Positions 21,320 through 34,190 of a DNA stretch of 64,000 nt are shown here, one piece after another. The notes beneath the pieces were generated by a model. It was given only the letters and a program-made list of their open reading frames with translations. It made no database searches and was not told the origin of the DNA. Numbering within the stretch: position 1 is the first letter of the stretch; every line of letters begins with the position of its first letter. The position numbers were made by a program, and so were the translations under genes. The DNA is from Clytia hemisphaerica (Eukaryota > Cnidaria > Hydrozoa > Leptothecata > Clytiidae): assembly GCA_902728285.1 (NCBI GenBank), contig CACVBU010000619.1, positions 1,861,103 to 1,925,102 on the forward strand, given 5' to 3'.

Positions 21320-22990
21320 CATCCAATTCATTGAATCCGATGATTGACCATTACTGTTGTACTGTTAGAGTCAGCTCTCCTGAAGTTACTGAGGAATTGG
21401 TCAAGATGCTGTTTAAAAGTTTGTTTGGTTTGTGAGGTTTCTAAGGGATTTTGGAAGAGCATTGAAGAGCATTGGTCCTTCTTGTGAGAGACAATCCCTC
21501 CAGATATTTTTATGTTTGACATTTATAGCTTTCAAATTGCATTTTCTACCCAGTCTCTGATTTGTGTAGGAATGCACGCCGCCTGCCTCGTCATTGTAGT
21601 TGAAATTAGGGGTAATGTCTTCTAGTATGCACCACGTGTCATGATTCTGTACCTGTCTCTTCTTCTTTCAAGACTGTAGATTTTCAGTTGGTTCAATTTT
21701 TCCCAATAGTTTAAGTGGCTCAACGAGGGGATCCCGTTCAGGAATGATTTTTGTAGCAGCTCTAGTTCTTGAATGAGACATCTCTTTGATGGAGACCATA
21801 GTTGAGAGCAGTAGTCAAGGTGTGGAATGGCAAGTGACTTCCAAAGGGTTAACATGACATCAGTCAGTGTCCCTTGTCTTGAAAGTACGAAATATCCAAG
21901 AGCTGATAGATTTCACTTTGTTGATTTGGTTTTTGATGTGTTGATTGTAGCTCATATCTACATCTAGAGTAACTCCAAGGTCTTTGACTTGGATTTTTGT
22001 TTCAATTTGATCTTGAGTATCGGAATAATAAACTAAATAGGTTTTCAGCTCTTCATTTTTTCCATATTGCATATGTTCGAATTTGAGTCCATTCAGTTGC
22101 ATATGATATCTGCATTTTTGGATATCGTTGTGTTGACAGAGACTCTCTGTGTTCTCCCTGTAAGAAATGACTTTATCCAGGATAGAAGTTTTCCACAAAT
22201 GCCATTTCTTTCAAGTTTCTGTAGCAGTATCAAGTGATCAACACGGTCAAATGCTTTACTGAAATCAAGATAGATGACATCTACATTGTAGCCATTTTCA
22301 ATATATAGTGGATTAGACGTTCAGTGTGAGCAAGCAGCTGGCTTAAGCAGGATCTTCCTGACCTAAATCCATGTTGGTTGCTGTTGTAGAGGTTGTTTCT
22401 TTCCAGATGATCTTGCAAATTTTTTCTTACTATCTTTTCAAAAACTTTAGTGACGTGTGATGTAAGAGCGACAGGGCGATAGTTTTCAGCCAATCCTTGA
22501 TTTCCTTTTTTCAAAATAGGGGTGATGTAACTTGTTTTCAGTATCTTTGGAGTGAATCCTTTGTCAAGAATGTTCTGCCATATCAATCTGAGTGGTTTTG
22601 CAAGCTGTGATTTGTTTTTGAGTAGAAATATAGCTGGAAAGCCATCTGGGCCAGCAGCTGAGTTTGAAGAGAGGGTTTGTATCTCTCTAATAAAGTCGTC
22701 CTCTGTGAGGTCAAAATAATCAAGTTTCTCCGTAACTTGCGAAGGATTGAGATCAGGATTTTCATATTGTGATTTTGGTGGTGTGAATTAATACAGATTT
22801 ATATTGATCTTGGACTTATATTAGCCATCTGAAGGTTATTATCTGTTAGCTTATTTGTGACGGGATCTAATAATGGTCCCACTTTAGGTTTGGTTTTAGA
22901 AAATCTTTTTGCGTAAGAGTAGAAGAATTTGGGGTTCACTTTGATTTTGGAGATTGCATCTAGCTCTTGGTTGTACCTTTCATTCAATTA
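21320..22990 (-). mobile_element. CR1/Jockey-like non-LTR retrotransposon 2, internally deleted
   Basis: On the minus strand, a pre-RT linker (22987-22800; KVNPKFFYSYAKRFSKTKPK), RT fingers (22770-22280; YRPVALTSH, QHGFRSGRSCLSQLLAH), palm start (about 22270-22100; VIYLDFSKAFDRVDH), then the thumb (22100-21330; LNGLKFEHMQYG, VKDLGVTL, SWIFRTFKTR, KSLRNL). The part that should hold GVPQGS and FADD is deleted near 22095, so one catalytic block is gone. Several frameshifts. It is related to but distinct from retrotransposon 1, same orientation, and directly abuts that element's truncated 5' end. Confidence 0.85.
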
Positions 22991-23000
22991 TAGATATATA

Positions 23001-23028
23001 GATAGTCCCAAGTTAGAGCAGTTGACGG
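23001..23028. repeat. Solo end of the CCGTCAACTGCTC MITE family
   Basis: GATAGTCCCAAGTTAGAGCA followed by GTTGACGG is the terminal repeat of the elements at 39204-39757 and 49428-50009. No partner end is visible nearby, so this is a truncated copy. Confidence 0.7.
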
Positions 23029-23151
23029 GATGAAATAATATACTCCTATATCAGGATTAGAAACTAGGCTAGTCTTACCGTCTTACCTCTTTTATCTTTT
23101 CCTTTACAACAATACAATGCTGACAAGTTGACACAACACATGTGTACATGT

Positions 23152-23449
23152 CAGTGCTGCAAATAGGGAAACTTCAGTTGGCCGGTAATTTTTTGAGCAG
23201 GGGTTCTGGCGGAACCATCTTTGTAGTCTGTTAAATACAGATTGACTCATTGGATTATTAGATTGGCTAAACACCTATTTCAATTTAATAACTGTTCCTC
23301 TTTTAATTAGAATCGCTATTAAGTATTTATCTAAGCCTCTAATCTTCAAATTTTAACCGGACAAAATAAAAAACTGAGCTTCAGAATGGCCGGTAAAAAC
23401 TGCAAAATGACTGGTAATTGCCGGTCACCGGCCATTATTTGCAGCACTG
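23152..23449. mobile_element. CAG...CTG MITE, 298 bp, hAT-like ends
   Basis: The ends are CAGTGCTGCAAATAGGG and ATTATTTGCAGCACTG, inverted repeats, flanked by a 6-base duplication ACATGT (23146-23151 and 23450-23455). GGCCGGTAA-type motifs recur inside. No coding frame. CAGTGCTGCAAAT is a style of end common among hAT elements; the 6-base duplication is shorter than the usual 8. Confidence 0.85.
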
Positions 23450-23571
23450 ACATGTAGCCAATCAGAATTTGTTAGCGAGCGGTGTTCATCCAATCAGATT
23501 CGCGTAACACAAAAGCAAAAGTGAAAGTAAAGGCGAAAATACATTTATTTTTTCTATGTGATTTGCATATA

Positions 23572-23824
23572 TGTGTCATCACAAGCGATTTGAAGTACAA
23601 ATAAAACGGAACGTTCTTGAGGCGTTCCTGAACGTTCCATAGCGTTCCTAATTAATATTGACTCAATAAGAACGTTCGAGAACGTTCAGGAACGCTTCCG
23701 AACGTTTTAAGACATCCTTAAACTAATAAAAGAGAAAAACCAGGAACATTTGTTCTCTAGTGTTACGTTCATTTTGCTGGAACATTCCATTTTATTTGTA
23801 TTTAAAGCTGCTTGTGATGACACA
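23572..23824. mobile_element. TA-flanked palindromic MITE rich in GAACGTTC
   Basis: The ends are TGTGTCATCACAAGC and GCTTGTGATGACACA (perfect), followed inward by TACAAATAAAA and its complement, flanked by TA (23570-23571 and 23825-23826). The core carries five or more GAACGTTC/GGAACG motifs on both strands, so almost the whole element can fold. Confidence 0.85.
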
Positions 23825-23826
23825 TA

Positions 23827-26060
23827 TTAGAACAGAAAGAAACGCCAATTTGTCAAAGATTTGTTTAAAACCACCTTATTTTTTGTTGAATATCCCCTAA
23901 ATTTATCGAAAAAATACACATTTCAACATTAATCTTAAAGTCTCTTTTATTGTTAAGTATCCCCGGGGTTAACACATCGAAAGGAAAATAAGCCGACGGA
24001 ACCACCCTCATAGTTTAATCGCGGGATTGAAAAAACCTGGAGAAAACCTTTTCCATACCATATAATGTAGCTGAGAAATTTTAAAACACGGCATTTAAAG
24101 TGAAACAAGATGGCAGAGAAGTTGTAATTGGAGGTTTTTGTAATTAGGCAGCATGACAAAAGTTTCGTATATTTTAGCATACATAACAAAGACAAACTCA
24201 GGAGGTAAGGTAAATTGCGTTTTTGACTGCTTTTAACCATTTTTCTAATATAGAATAATTTCAAACTTGACTTCACTGATATTCCTTGGTTAGAAAAAGC
24301 TATACCTGTTTTCTTTTCTCTTTACAAAATCAACAAGCCATCAACATCAACAAATTCCACACTATTCCTCACCAGAAACTTTTAAATTATCTGCCATTAT
24401 GACTTTCTTAAAGCCGTTCCAAAATTAACCAATTGGGTAAGGTATCGGAAACTCCTATGTGAGTTTTATTCTGAGATTTGTAAAAAAGCTAAGTCAGCAA
24501 AAAAACTTTTCCGGGGGGTTTGAGAAAAAACACAACTGCCATCATTTGCTTTTTATTTAGCCATACATTTAAATTTGGGCTCAAAAATACTTAAATAAAT
24601 AAGCTAATAATATTCAATAAATTATATTGTATCTCTCAGAAATAAAACACTTATAAAATAAGATCATCATATCATTTGTAACACCCCCGTATTTGGACCA
24701 TTCTGTCGTGGGCACAAAATAAGCAGAAACTAAGTAGCGTCCTTTTGTATGAAATATATACATTAAATTTTCTTAGTTCAAATACAAAAAGTCACTTTTG
24801 CATTTGTGAAAAATAAGAATAAAGAAATGATGAATTAATACAACATTCATAAACACCCTCTTTCTTTCAATGTCGTCTAATTTCCGATGATTTCCAACCC
24901 TATTAATAATATCCTACCAATCATCTTAAAATTAATTAAATTGTCCATTGACTTAAAAAGTATTTGAGAACTATGAATTTATAATATTTACAAAAAAACA
25001 AAAAGTTTAAAATCCTTAGTTAGTGAAATATTTCAATTTATTGCCAACCCAAAAAAATATCAGCGTTTTGATTGGTCGAGAGCATCGAGATATTTGCGAT
25101 ATTTAATATTTCTCTAGTCTGGAAATATGACCGCGTTGACTAGCTAGATATTGACAAGTTTTGGTTGGCAAAGTTTTCGTTTGAGTTTAATAAGGTGATT
25201 CAATAGTTTTTTTTCCTGTGAATCAACAATTTCTTTATGCAGAATTTTTTCAGACATTGTGACAAAGATAAGGTTTCATTTATTGGCCTAAGATCTAAGG
25301 CCAAGGGTTTTTTTAAGCATTATAAGTGGCAGGCCATTTCCGTATGGAGTAAAATAGATCTTTGAGCTGGAAATTTTATTTTTGTTTTTTTGGCTGCAAG
25401 AATTGTATGAGTTTTTGCCTTTGCTATAGAATCAAAAAAATTATTTATTCCTAATTTTGAGGGTTTTTAAGTGGTTTTGTTATTTTTGTTTTTAAAGTTA
25501 AGAATTAAAAGAAAAGGCTTTTATAATCTTTAAACACAAACGTCCGGTTGTTGCTTCATATTTTCGTTTATTCAGTAATCTTATACTATGGTTACACATT
25601 GATCAAACTAGCGGCTTTATCATATCAAAGTTTCAGGCGTGTGATGGATTGCACTCCTAAACCTTGGATTTACAGGTGCATGATAGGAGTGATATGTAAC
25701 ACTTTTAGTACTTGAAATTTTCTTAATAAAGGAGTGTGATTAATTGTATTCCAAACTTTGGTGGTGAAATTTTGATTTGTTGAGTGATTAATTGTACTCC
25801 CCAGGAATTTTATATATTGGACTTGGTACAAGGTAACCAAATGAGATCATATTGAACTTTTTTGGACATCAATAAAATTTTGTGTGAATTTTAGATCTGT
25901 TTGTTCTCAGTAAAATTCCTTGAGCCAACCACAATACAAATTCCTCAACATACTAGTACCAATCAAGCATGCAGCGAAAATTTTGTGAGCTGTCTCATTC
26001 CATTATAATCTCAGGTTTATCATCTTCTATTTTACCTGTGGAAATTTCTACAAGTAACAC
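23827..26060. other. AT-rich intergenic region
   Basis: No exon is recognised. A dispersed repeat with GTGTGATnnATTGnACTCC motifs lies at about 25630-25800 and resembles part of 39815-40020. The rest is unique, low in complexity in places, with no open frame that shows a motif. Confidence 0.5.
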
Positions 26061-26067
26061 TTGTATG

Positions 26068-26993
26068 CAGGGGGGGGTTGGTACTAAAATCCAAGACATA
26101 TATGAGTACCACAAGGTTTTTTGACAATTTTTGACATACCCCCACCTAATTTTTGAAAAAGGAATTTTAGTACACATGTAATAAAATTTATTTTGGAATT
26201 TGGTTCGAAGAATGCGGGTCTTTGGACTTTCAACAAAATGCCAACTCTGGTTATTTAAGCTGTCAATGAACCTGATCTATCTCTATCTATTCTAGATAAA
26301 GACTCATAAACAGTCAAGACACTTTTGCTCTGCTTCTACTTTTATATTGTAAGTTATTTTTTCACCTCTAATTTACAGCTTGCAATTTCTTTTCTATCCA
26401 GTTATCCACGGTTCTTTACAAAAAAACAAAGCATTCAACTTCAAAAGCATTTTTTATTCCATAGTATATGAAAGCAGAACAATTAAATTGAAACATGGGT
26501 GTTTCACAGCCCCAGAGGAACCTTTTTCCTCAGTTGAGATAAAATTTCCTATTGAAATGCTAATGGGGATTGAAATTCTATTGTTCCAAGGTTAAAAACC
26601 CAGTGGGGATATGGTTTTGGAGTGCAATTTTTAAACATGGAATTTTGAGGTGGAAGAAATCAAAGTCAATTTCCCAGTGGGGCTGAAATTCAAGGGTATT
26701 TTACCACCGGGGACAAAATTTTTGCTTAATTTTTGACACAGGGACGTATTTAAATCTTATATAGAGTTTTTATTTTTTCATTTTGCCTAAAATGCTCAGT
26801 CAATAGTTAAATTTCCTAAAATTTGGTGGTTTTTAGTACTCATGTACTAAAATGTTTCTTAAATTTCTTGAAGACCCCACCTAATTTGGGATTTTAGTAC
26901 ACATGGTACTAAAATGCTTTTAGGCTTTTTTGTAATACCACCACGTCACTAAAGGTCATGATGTCTGAAATTTTAATACCGACCCCCCCCCTG
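26068..26993. mobile_element. CAG...CTG element, 926 bp, poly-G ends
   Basis: The left end is CAGGGGGGGGTTGGTACTAAA, and the right end is its near reverse complement ending ACCCCCCCCCTG. A 7-base duplication TTGTATG flanks it (26061-26067 and 26994-27000). Further inward the arms share CCACCTAATTT and TTTTAGTACACATG. No transposase frame. It lies just upstream of NAA15. Confidence 0.85.
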
Positions 26994-27141
26994 TTGTATG
27001 TAGATCTTGAAGATAAAAGTAGTTCAGCTTCCTCAAAAGAAATTAGGAGAAAACTTGAAGGGTGAATGATAATTTTTTTATTTTTTCTACTAGTGAAGAA
27101 AATAAGACTTTAGTCAAATGGAATAAAATTTAAAACCAAAG

Positions 27142-30100
27142 ATGCCAACCCAACTTCCACCTAAAGAAAATACTCTCTTCAAGCGGATTTTGGTAAGGAA
27201 ATGTTTTCTTTAAAATCTTAATGACAAATCCATTGTAACGTTCAACAAAACTAATTTTTGCAGAGATATGATATTTTTATGATGGTATGTGTGATTTGTA
27301 GAGGTGTTTTTTTCGAGAAATTTAATCTTGCGGCTGATACCTACATCTTGTCAATATTCTACAATCTTCCTAAGATTAAGATCTACAGATTTTTGTTAAA
27401 AATATATTTTTTGCAGAGCTAGTTTTTGAAGAAGATACCTAAAGCTGTGAAAATTAGCTCAAACAAAAAATCCATTTTTAAGATAATGCAAAAACAATTT
27501 TATGTTAATAATTCTCTTTTCTTTTGAATTTAGAAATGTTATGAACAAAAGCAATATAAAAATGGACTTAAATTCTGCAAGCAGATCCTTTCCAATCCCA
27601 AATTTTCAGAGCATGGAGGTAAGCTACATAATCCAGTTTACCAAAATTCATATCGTTCTATAGAGTTCCAGGTTCTTGTAGAAATATAAGGTCCCAGCAG
27701 GTCCCAGCACTGTCATAAAACCCTCTTACCCTTCTAATTGTTTTTTGTCTTTAAGAATTCACTGAGATTGATACTCACAATATTAAGGCTTTTTCTTCTA
27801 GTGGATTTTTCTGTTTTCAGAAACTTTGGCCATGAAAGGCCTGACACTGAATTACCTTGGTAAGAAAGATGAGGCTTATGATTATGTTAAGCGTGGACTG
27901 AAAAATGATTTGCGTAGTCATGTGTGTTGGCATGTGTATGGGTTGCTTCAACGTGCTGACCACAAATATGATGAAGCCATCAAATGCTATCGTAATGCAT
28001 TGAAATGGGATAAAGACAATTTACAGATTTTGAGAGATTTATCACTTTTACAAGTACAAATGAGAGACCTTGAAGGATTCAGGGTAAGTTGAATCCTTCT
28101 AAACAAATCAATTTCAATCATAGCTCCTGCTCTCCCCTACCCTGGGGCTATATCTAAAATTTTCAATAGGTTCAGGTGTACCCTTCGCCTCTGGAGATAC
28201 CAAAATACCTATTATTGGATCCTGGGGGTGAGCAGATCTTCTACAAATGGTAGCAAGAATTAGAAAAGCTAGCTGTGTTATTTACTATGTCTTTATTTAA
28301 AACCAATTTAAGCCTTGATACCATCTTCTCTGATATCCTTGGAAAATATATCAGGGAGTCAACCATTTATTTCAGTTTATTGACAAAAGTACCAAAATGT
28401 CTGTCTACTACTGGAACCACTTATCAATCTTATATTTGTAGGGGTTACCTAGATTTTAGGATGGACCTGAAAGCTGTATGCACCTTAGTAGGCACTATGT
28501 ATTTTGCGCTTTGCATCATTAAAAAAATACAAGTCTTTTCAAATGAAGATAACGCATGGCACAGGTATTTTTGAGGAACGACTCTCCTTGGGATTAAATC
28601 TCCAGAGGTAATAATCTAGAGGGTAGCAATTGTTAATGTTGAGGGGCATTCAAATTATGTTAAAACCTCGCTCCTCCATCGCTTTCACTTTCAGGATACA
28701 AGGTATCAGCTACTGAAAGTTCGACCAGCTCAAAGACAGTCTTGGATTGGTTATTCAATATCTTATTATTTACTTGGTCAATATGATATGGCTTTTACTG
28801 TCATGGAAGAATTCAGGAAGACACTTTTTCAAGATAACCAGGTATCATGTTGTCATTACTTTTAAAACAATACATTTATTAGAAAGTAATACATTCATAC
28901 ATGTCTTTGAGTCTTACCATGCAAAAGACTTGTGTTTAGGACGATCATATAACAGTAACAAAGCATTTTTGCTTTCTTGCCCTCTTATTCAAGAATTTTT
29001 CAAATTTAAAAGTTGTTTTTTTACTTGTTTTTCTTGCTTCAAATGTTTTTGTTGTACTCTTTTAGCCTAAAGTTGACATTGAACATACAGAAATGCTGTT
29101 GTACCAGAACTTAATTTTACGAAACCAAAACAAAGATCAAGAATCGATTGATCACTTTGACAAATATGAAAGTGTGATGACTGACAAACTCAAAGTACAA
29201 GAAATCAAAGGTAATTTTATACTTAGGTTTCAAGCTTTTGAATATTCCTAAAATTCCGTATTTCTCAGGATCACCACACCTAGAGTGAATGATTAGTTTA
29301 ACTAAAATAATACTGTTGTCAGGCTTCAACTTATAATGTTCTGCTGTGAAATTCATCTTTTCATTTTTACTTCAGCTTTACAATTTCTGAAATTGAACAA
29401 GAACGACGAAGCAGAGTCAATATACCGAGAACTGATCAAACGAAATCCTGAAAACAACGCCTATTATGAAGGTGTCGAAAAGTGCATGAAAGCACAAGGA
29501 AGATGTATGTTACATAAATTTTTCTTTTGAAAATTCATTGAAAATTACAAGACTTTACATTGCAAAGAATTATCTTGGTTTAGTCTGAAGAATTATTTTG
29601 TTTTACATAGTGCTTTCTTTTTAGTGAATGATGCCTCCAGGATGGAGATTTATACAATATATCGAAAGAAATACCCTAAAAGTGAAACACCTAAACGTTT
29701 ACCACTGAACTTTATCAAAGGTATCGTGTTATCTCTAACTTATGTCTGCATCATTTATTCCAACGAAACTTGTTAAAAAAGAAAAAGTATACTAAGTTGG
29801 TTTTGCTAAACAAAATGGGTTGTTTTGCCTTCCTTTTTGATAAAGATTTTAAGTCATACAGAACTGGTTTGGCCTCAATCAAAAGTTTTGGAGTCCAATA
29901 AAAACCTCTTTCATTCATAGGTGACTTGTTCCGTAGTCTGGTTGACGAGTATCTGCGTGTTGCACTAAAGAAAGGTGTTCCACCCCTATTCACCAGCTTA
30001 CGATCTTTATATCAAGATAAAGAAAAGGTAAGAACAGAACTGCCTATTTACAGTGTGTAATAGTGCGATGACATATCTTGACAGTATATAAACTTGACGA

Positions 30101-33100
30101 AGAAATTCGTGTAACAGAATTGAAAATCTTTGGTATGCTTATAAACTCACCGGAATCTTGTAATACATAATTCATATGTTCGACTCTGGCTCATTAAACT
30201 TGAACTGGAAGTCTAATTTGTTTGAATTATTTTCTTTTGTGTAGAGACTATTCGACGGAGACCGATTGTTAATCAGAATTCTAATATTTGAAGGATTCGC
30301 GCAATGGAAGTTATAATGTTGTTGATTTTGAATTTCAGGCTAAAATAGTTGAAGACCTTGTTCTTGGGTACTCCTCGGCTCTTGAATCGGATCAAAAGTT
30401 TGATAAAAAAGGTAAGTAAGGTTCTGTAGGCTCTCCATTAAAAAACTCGAGACATTAAATAATTATTTTCAACGACAATCATGAATTAAGAGAAGAGAAG
30501 TGAGAAGTGAACCCTCCGAATCATCCGGAATGGGCCCTATACCTACCCTAGGATAGGAAAATTACCACCCTTACCAGACACTGCTAATCCTGCGCTCTCG
30601 ACACGACAGAGTTATCGGTGTATAGACAATTAGATTATCGCATGGTCAGTTTAAAGGTTTCAGTAAAGCATTTATCAAAATGTACATAAAGTCTTAATGC
30701 TCAATCTTATTTCATCTCAGACGATGTTACTCAAGATCCAACAGTCTTACTATGGACAAACTTCTACTTAGCACAACATTTTGACCATTTTCGAAACATT
30801 GACAAAGCCTTAGAGTACATCAACCTTGTACTTGATCACACGCCAACGCTGATTGAAGGTTATATGGTGAAAGCTAAGATCTACAAACACGCCGGTTGCA
30901 ATCAAGAAGCTGCTAAATGGATGGACGAAGGGAGGAGTCTGGACACCGCAGACCGTTATGTGAACTCTAAATGCGCCAAATATCTACTACGTTGCAATGA
31001 AGTGAAGAAAGCTATTGAAACTTGTGGTTTGTTCACTAAGGTTTGTATCAACTTTTTTAACATTTAATATTTTGAGATAATCGTGATTTAAGTTTAAACT
31101 AAAGCTATAAGCATAATAGTATGTAAATATCAACGAAAATACACTTTTGACTTTCACTAACACTCAAACAATCACCAGCTGCAAATACCCTTCAGCAGAC
31201 AGCCATCGATTGACTGTTTTAACGCCACTCGAGTTTCTTTTTAGCAAATAATGAAATTCCGAGATTTCTTGACGTATTTGGAATTGATTTTAATTTAGGA
31301 GGGTATTTTGCCTGATGATGACTTGGACTCGATGCAATGTATGTGGTTCGGTATCGAATGTGCGTCTGCCCATCAACGTAAAGGAGAAATTGGTGAAGCT
31401 CTTCGTAAATGTCACCAGATCGAGCGCAATTTTTCTGAAATTGTAGAAGATCAGTTTGATTTCCACACATACTGCATGAGAAAAGTGACACTTTGTGCCT
31501 ATATCCGATTGTTACAGCTTGAGGATGTGATCAGGAGTCACGCTTTCTACTTTAAAGCTGCCAAGCTTGCCATCGAGGTAAACACTTAATTTGAAAAATC
31601 TTTGCCTTAATAACCCAATCTATGATTTTCTTACACTGTATTTTTAATTTACTTTTTGAATTTTTTGTTTACCTTGTTCAATCATTTGATTTAAAAAGCA
31701 ATCAATCTTCAAAAATTCCTTTACTTCAGTGCTACTTAGCACTTCACGACAAGCCATCTCTCTCAATGGACGACGCAGACCAGATGAACAAAGAGCAAAT
31801 GTCCGAAAAAGAATTCAAGAAATTGAAAAGTAAACAAAGGAGAGCTCAGAAGAAACAACAACTTGAAGAAGAAAAGAAAGGTTGCTCAGCATTTTCTTTC
31901 TTTGGTTATTTTTCTGACCTTCATAAGCCAGTTTAGCCTGTTTTGCAACGATTTTTCTAACGCGAGCTTATAAACTTAGGCCAAGCTTAAAATAAATTGT
32001 CTTGTAAGCACTCAAAATAGCTTTTTATACAGTTGAATAAACATTAAACCTCTTTATCAGGTTTTCTTATTCAGCGAGGTTAAGAACTGGGTGATCCACT
32101 AATTAATTACCTTCAATTCTCTCAGCTGTCGAAGCCAAAGAGACCAAAGAACCTGAAAACAAGAAAGAAGAAGGCAAGCCAAAGATCTACCCAAAAGAAC
32201 TCGTGAAATGCACTAAACCATTAGATGAAGCAATCAAATTTCTCGTACCACTTCAAACATTAGCGAAGGAAAGGATCGAAACCCACCTGATGGCATTCGA
32301 GATTTACTACCGCAAAGGGAAACCGTTGCTAATGTTGCAATCTATCAAACGTGCTTTCAACTGTAACCCTACCGATCCTCGACTTCACGAATGTATCGTA
32401 CGCTTTTTGTTGAGAGGTACATATACAAATTATTTTTCGTCATAGTGAGGTCTGCGATATAATTTTCCTTTGAGTCTGTCCAGCGTTTTTTCTTGGAATT
32501 ACAGGCTAACTTAGCTTTTTAACAATGAAGTATAAGCCCGAAGAGGTAGAAGTGAATCTTTAATCTTTCTCAGGCAAGAAAAAGTGAAGCCTCAGAATAA
32601 ACGCCGTATTTTTGACGACAGCTTGAATTTAATGTTTTTTTTATTTTCGAGTGGTATATTTTTTGAAATCTTTTGGAAAAATTTACTTTCAATCTGGAAT
32701 TTGTATAAAAACCACACGGGTCGCTCAAGGCCACGTAACTTAAGAAGAATTTAGTGGCTTCAAATCCTGCCTATGAGATTTGCTTCTAGTCCTTCGGGTT
32801 TATACTTCATTGACTTTTAATATTGTAGAAACTGGCTTGATACTATTTCAAAATAAAATCATTTCGCCAAATTCTTTTTTTTCGTTCTATTTAAACATCA
32901 TCTTTGCTATGGAACAAGTAAAATCGGTTAAAAAATTTGATTAGATTTATTGAAAAAACTAAGAACAATCAATAAGCTACTGTTATGTTTTATTTTTGTA
33001 AGTCATAATTTAGGCCTACTTCCTTTCATTTAGTACGGAGCGAGCGCGATAACTACAACGCAACTGTGAACACTGTCCTCGACCGAGAGATAAAACAAAT

Positions 33101-34190
33101 CGTCAAAGAAGATGACTTACAATCATACACTAACCAATTCCTCGACCGTAACCGAAACTCTTTCCTTGCTCGAGTTGCAGGTAACCAATTTATCTGGATT
33201 AGGTGCTGTTATGAATATTTTCTAGTAAAGGATGTTGCGCCAAGGGTAATATCCCTTCACTGGTAAACTAGCAGTTAGGTTGCTTTTTATTTTCTTCTAT
33301 TTCAATCAAAATTAAAGAAGAGCAGAATGCCCTCCTATTTTTCGTTGAAAATGAGTGGGTATACTACGCCATCTGGCGAATTTACCATCTGACCCTCTTT
33401 AACTTCACAATTATCAAGAAAAGCCAAAAATGTAAACTCAACAGCAATCTTTTCTTTTTTTAGTGAGCAAAAGTTTGTACAACATTGACAAGAAGTACAA
33501 ATCGAACGCCTTAGCATTACTCGATCTAGAGGGCGACTATGAAGATCTCACACTTCAGGTATGCTAACATTTCAAACACCAATTAACTCTAGATCATTTG
33601 CATTTGAATATAAAATCATGCTCGTCGAGATTTGAATCATTCCATATAGTATTTTGTAATGGTTTTTCGCTTTTAGTCAGGGATTCGTTTAAATTATGAA
33701 ATTATTCACATAACAGACACGCGAATATCCACTTTATTCATATCACAAAAGGTCGAAACAGTCACGGGAAAAGTTTGACTCGTCTAGAATGCTTCAACGC
33801 GGCCACTAATGACCAGTTGAAGCATTTTTAGCCAGAATAAAATCCACTTACCGGAGACTGTATATTTTACTCGGATATCTGCTGGACCCTTTTACGATTA
33901 GATGAAAGCATTGTTAGTGTTATAGTTAATATTTACGCAATACGATAAAAGTACTTCACTTCATATAGGAATGCATCAATGTATACAAAGGCTTCCAAAA
34001 CGGTGATTTCGGAGCCACGTCAGATGACATCGAAAGTTATCGAGTAAAATGCGCGAAACGTTTTAAGTACGCTGATCTCTTCAAATTGGCGGAACGTAAC
34101 GGTATTACGGATGAAACGACGTCTGATGCTCAAGATACGAAACCTCCGATGCAAGAAATTGCAAGCACGATGACACAAGCGAATGGTTGA
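27142..34190 (+). CDS. NAA15: NAA15, auxiliary (ribosome-anchoring) subunit of NatA
   Basis: NAA15 holds the catalytic subunit NAA10 and docks NatA at the ribosome exit tunnel, where the complex acetylates nascent N-termini. Sixteen exons: 27142-27192, 27534-27618, 27821-28083, 28695-28841, 29066-29210, 29376-29504, 29625-29720, 29921-30027, 30339-30411, 30721-31040, 31299-31577, 31730-31880, 32126-32416, 33034-33180, 33464-33558 and 33969-34190. They join in frame to 866 residues, the same length as the human protein. The start [17 protein letters not shown] matches the family N-terminus. TPR-type repeats fill residues 1-565 ([53 protein letters not shown]; later [16 protein letters not shown]). 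A basic segment [20 protein letters not shown] (about 596-615) matches the human nuclear-targeting/ribosome-contact region, but the following lysine/acidic run is shorter. The donor after 31880 (GTTGCT) is weak. Confidence 0.97.
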
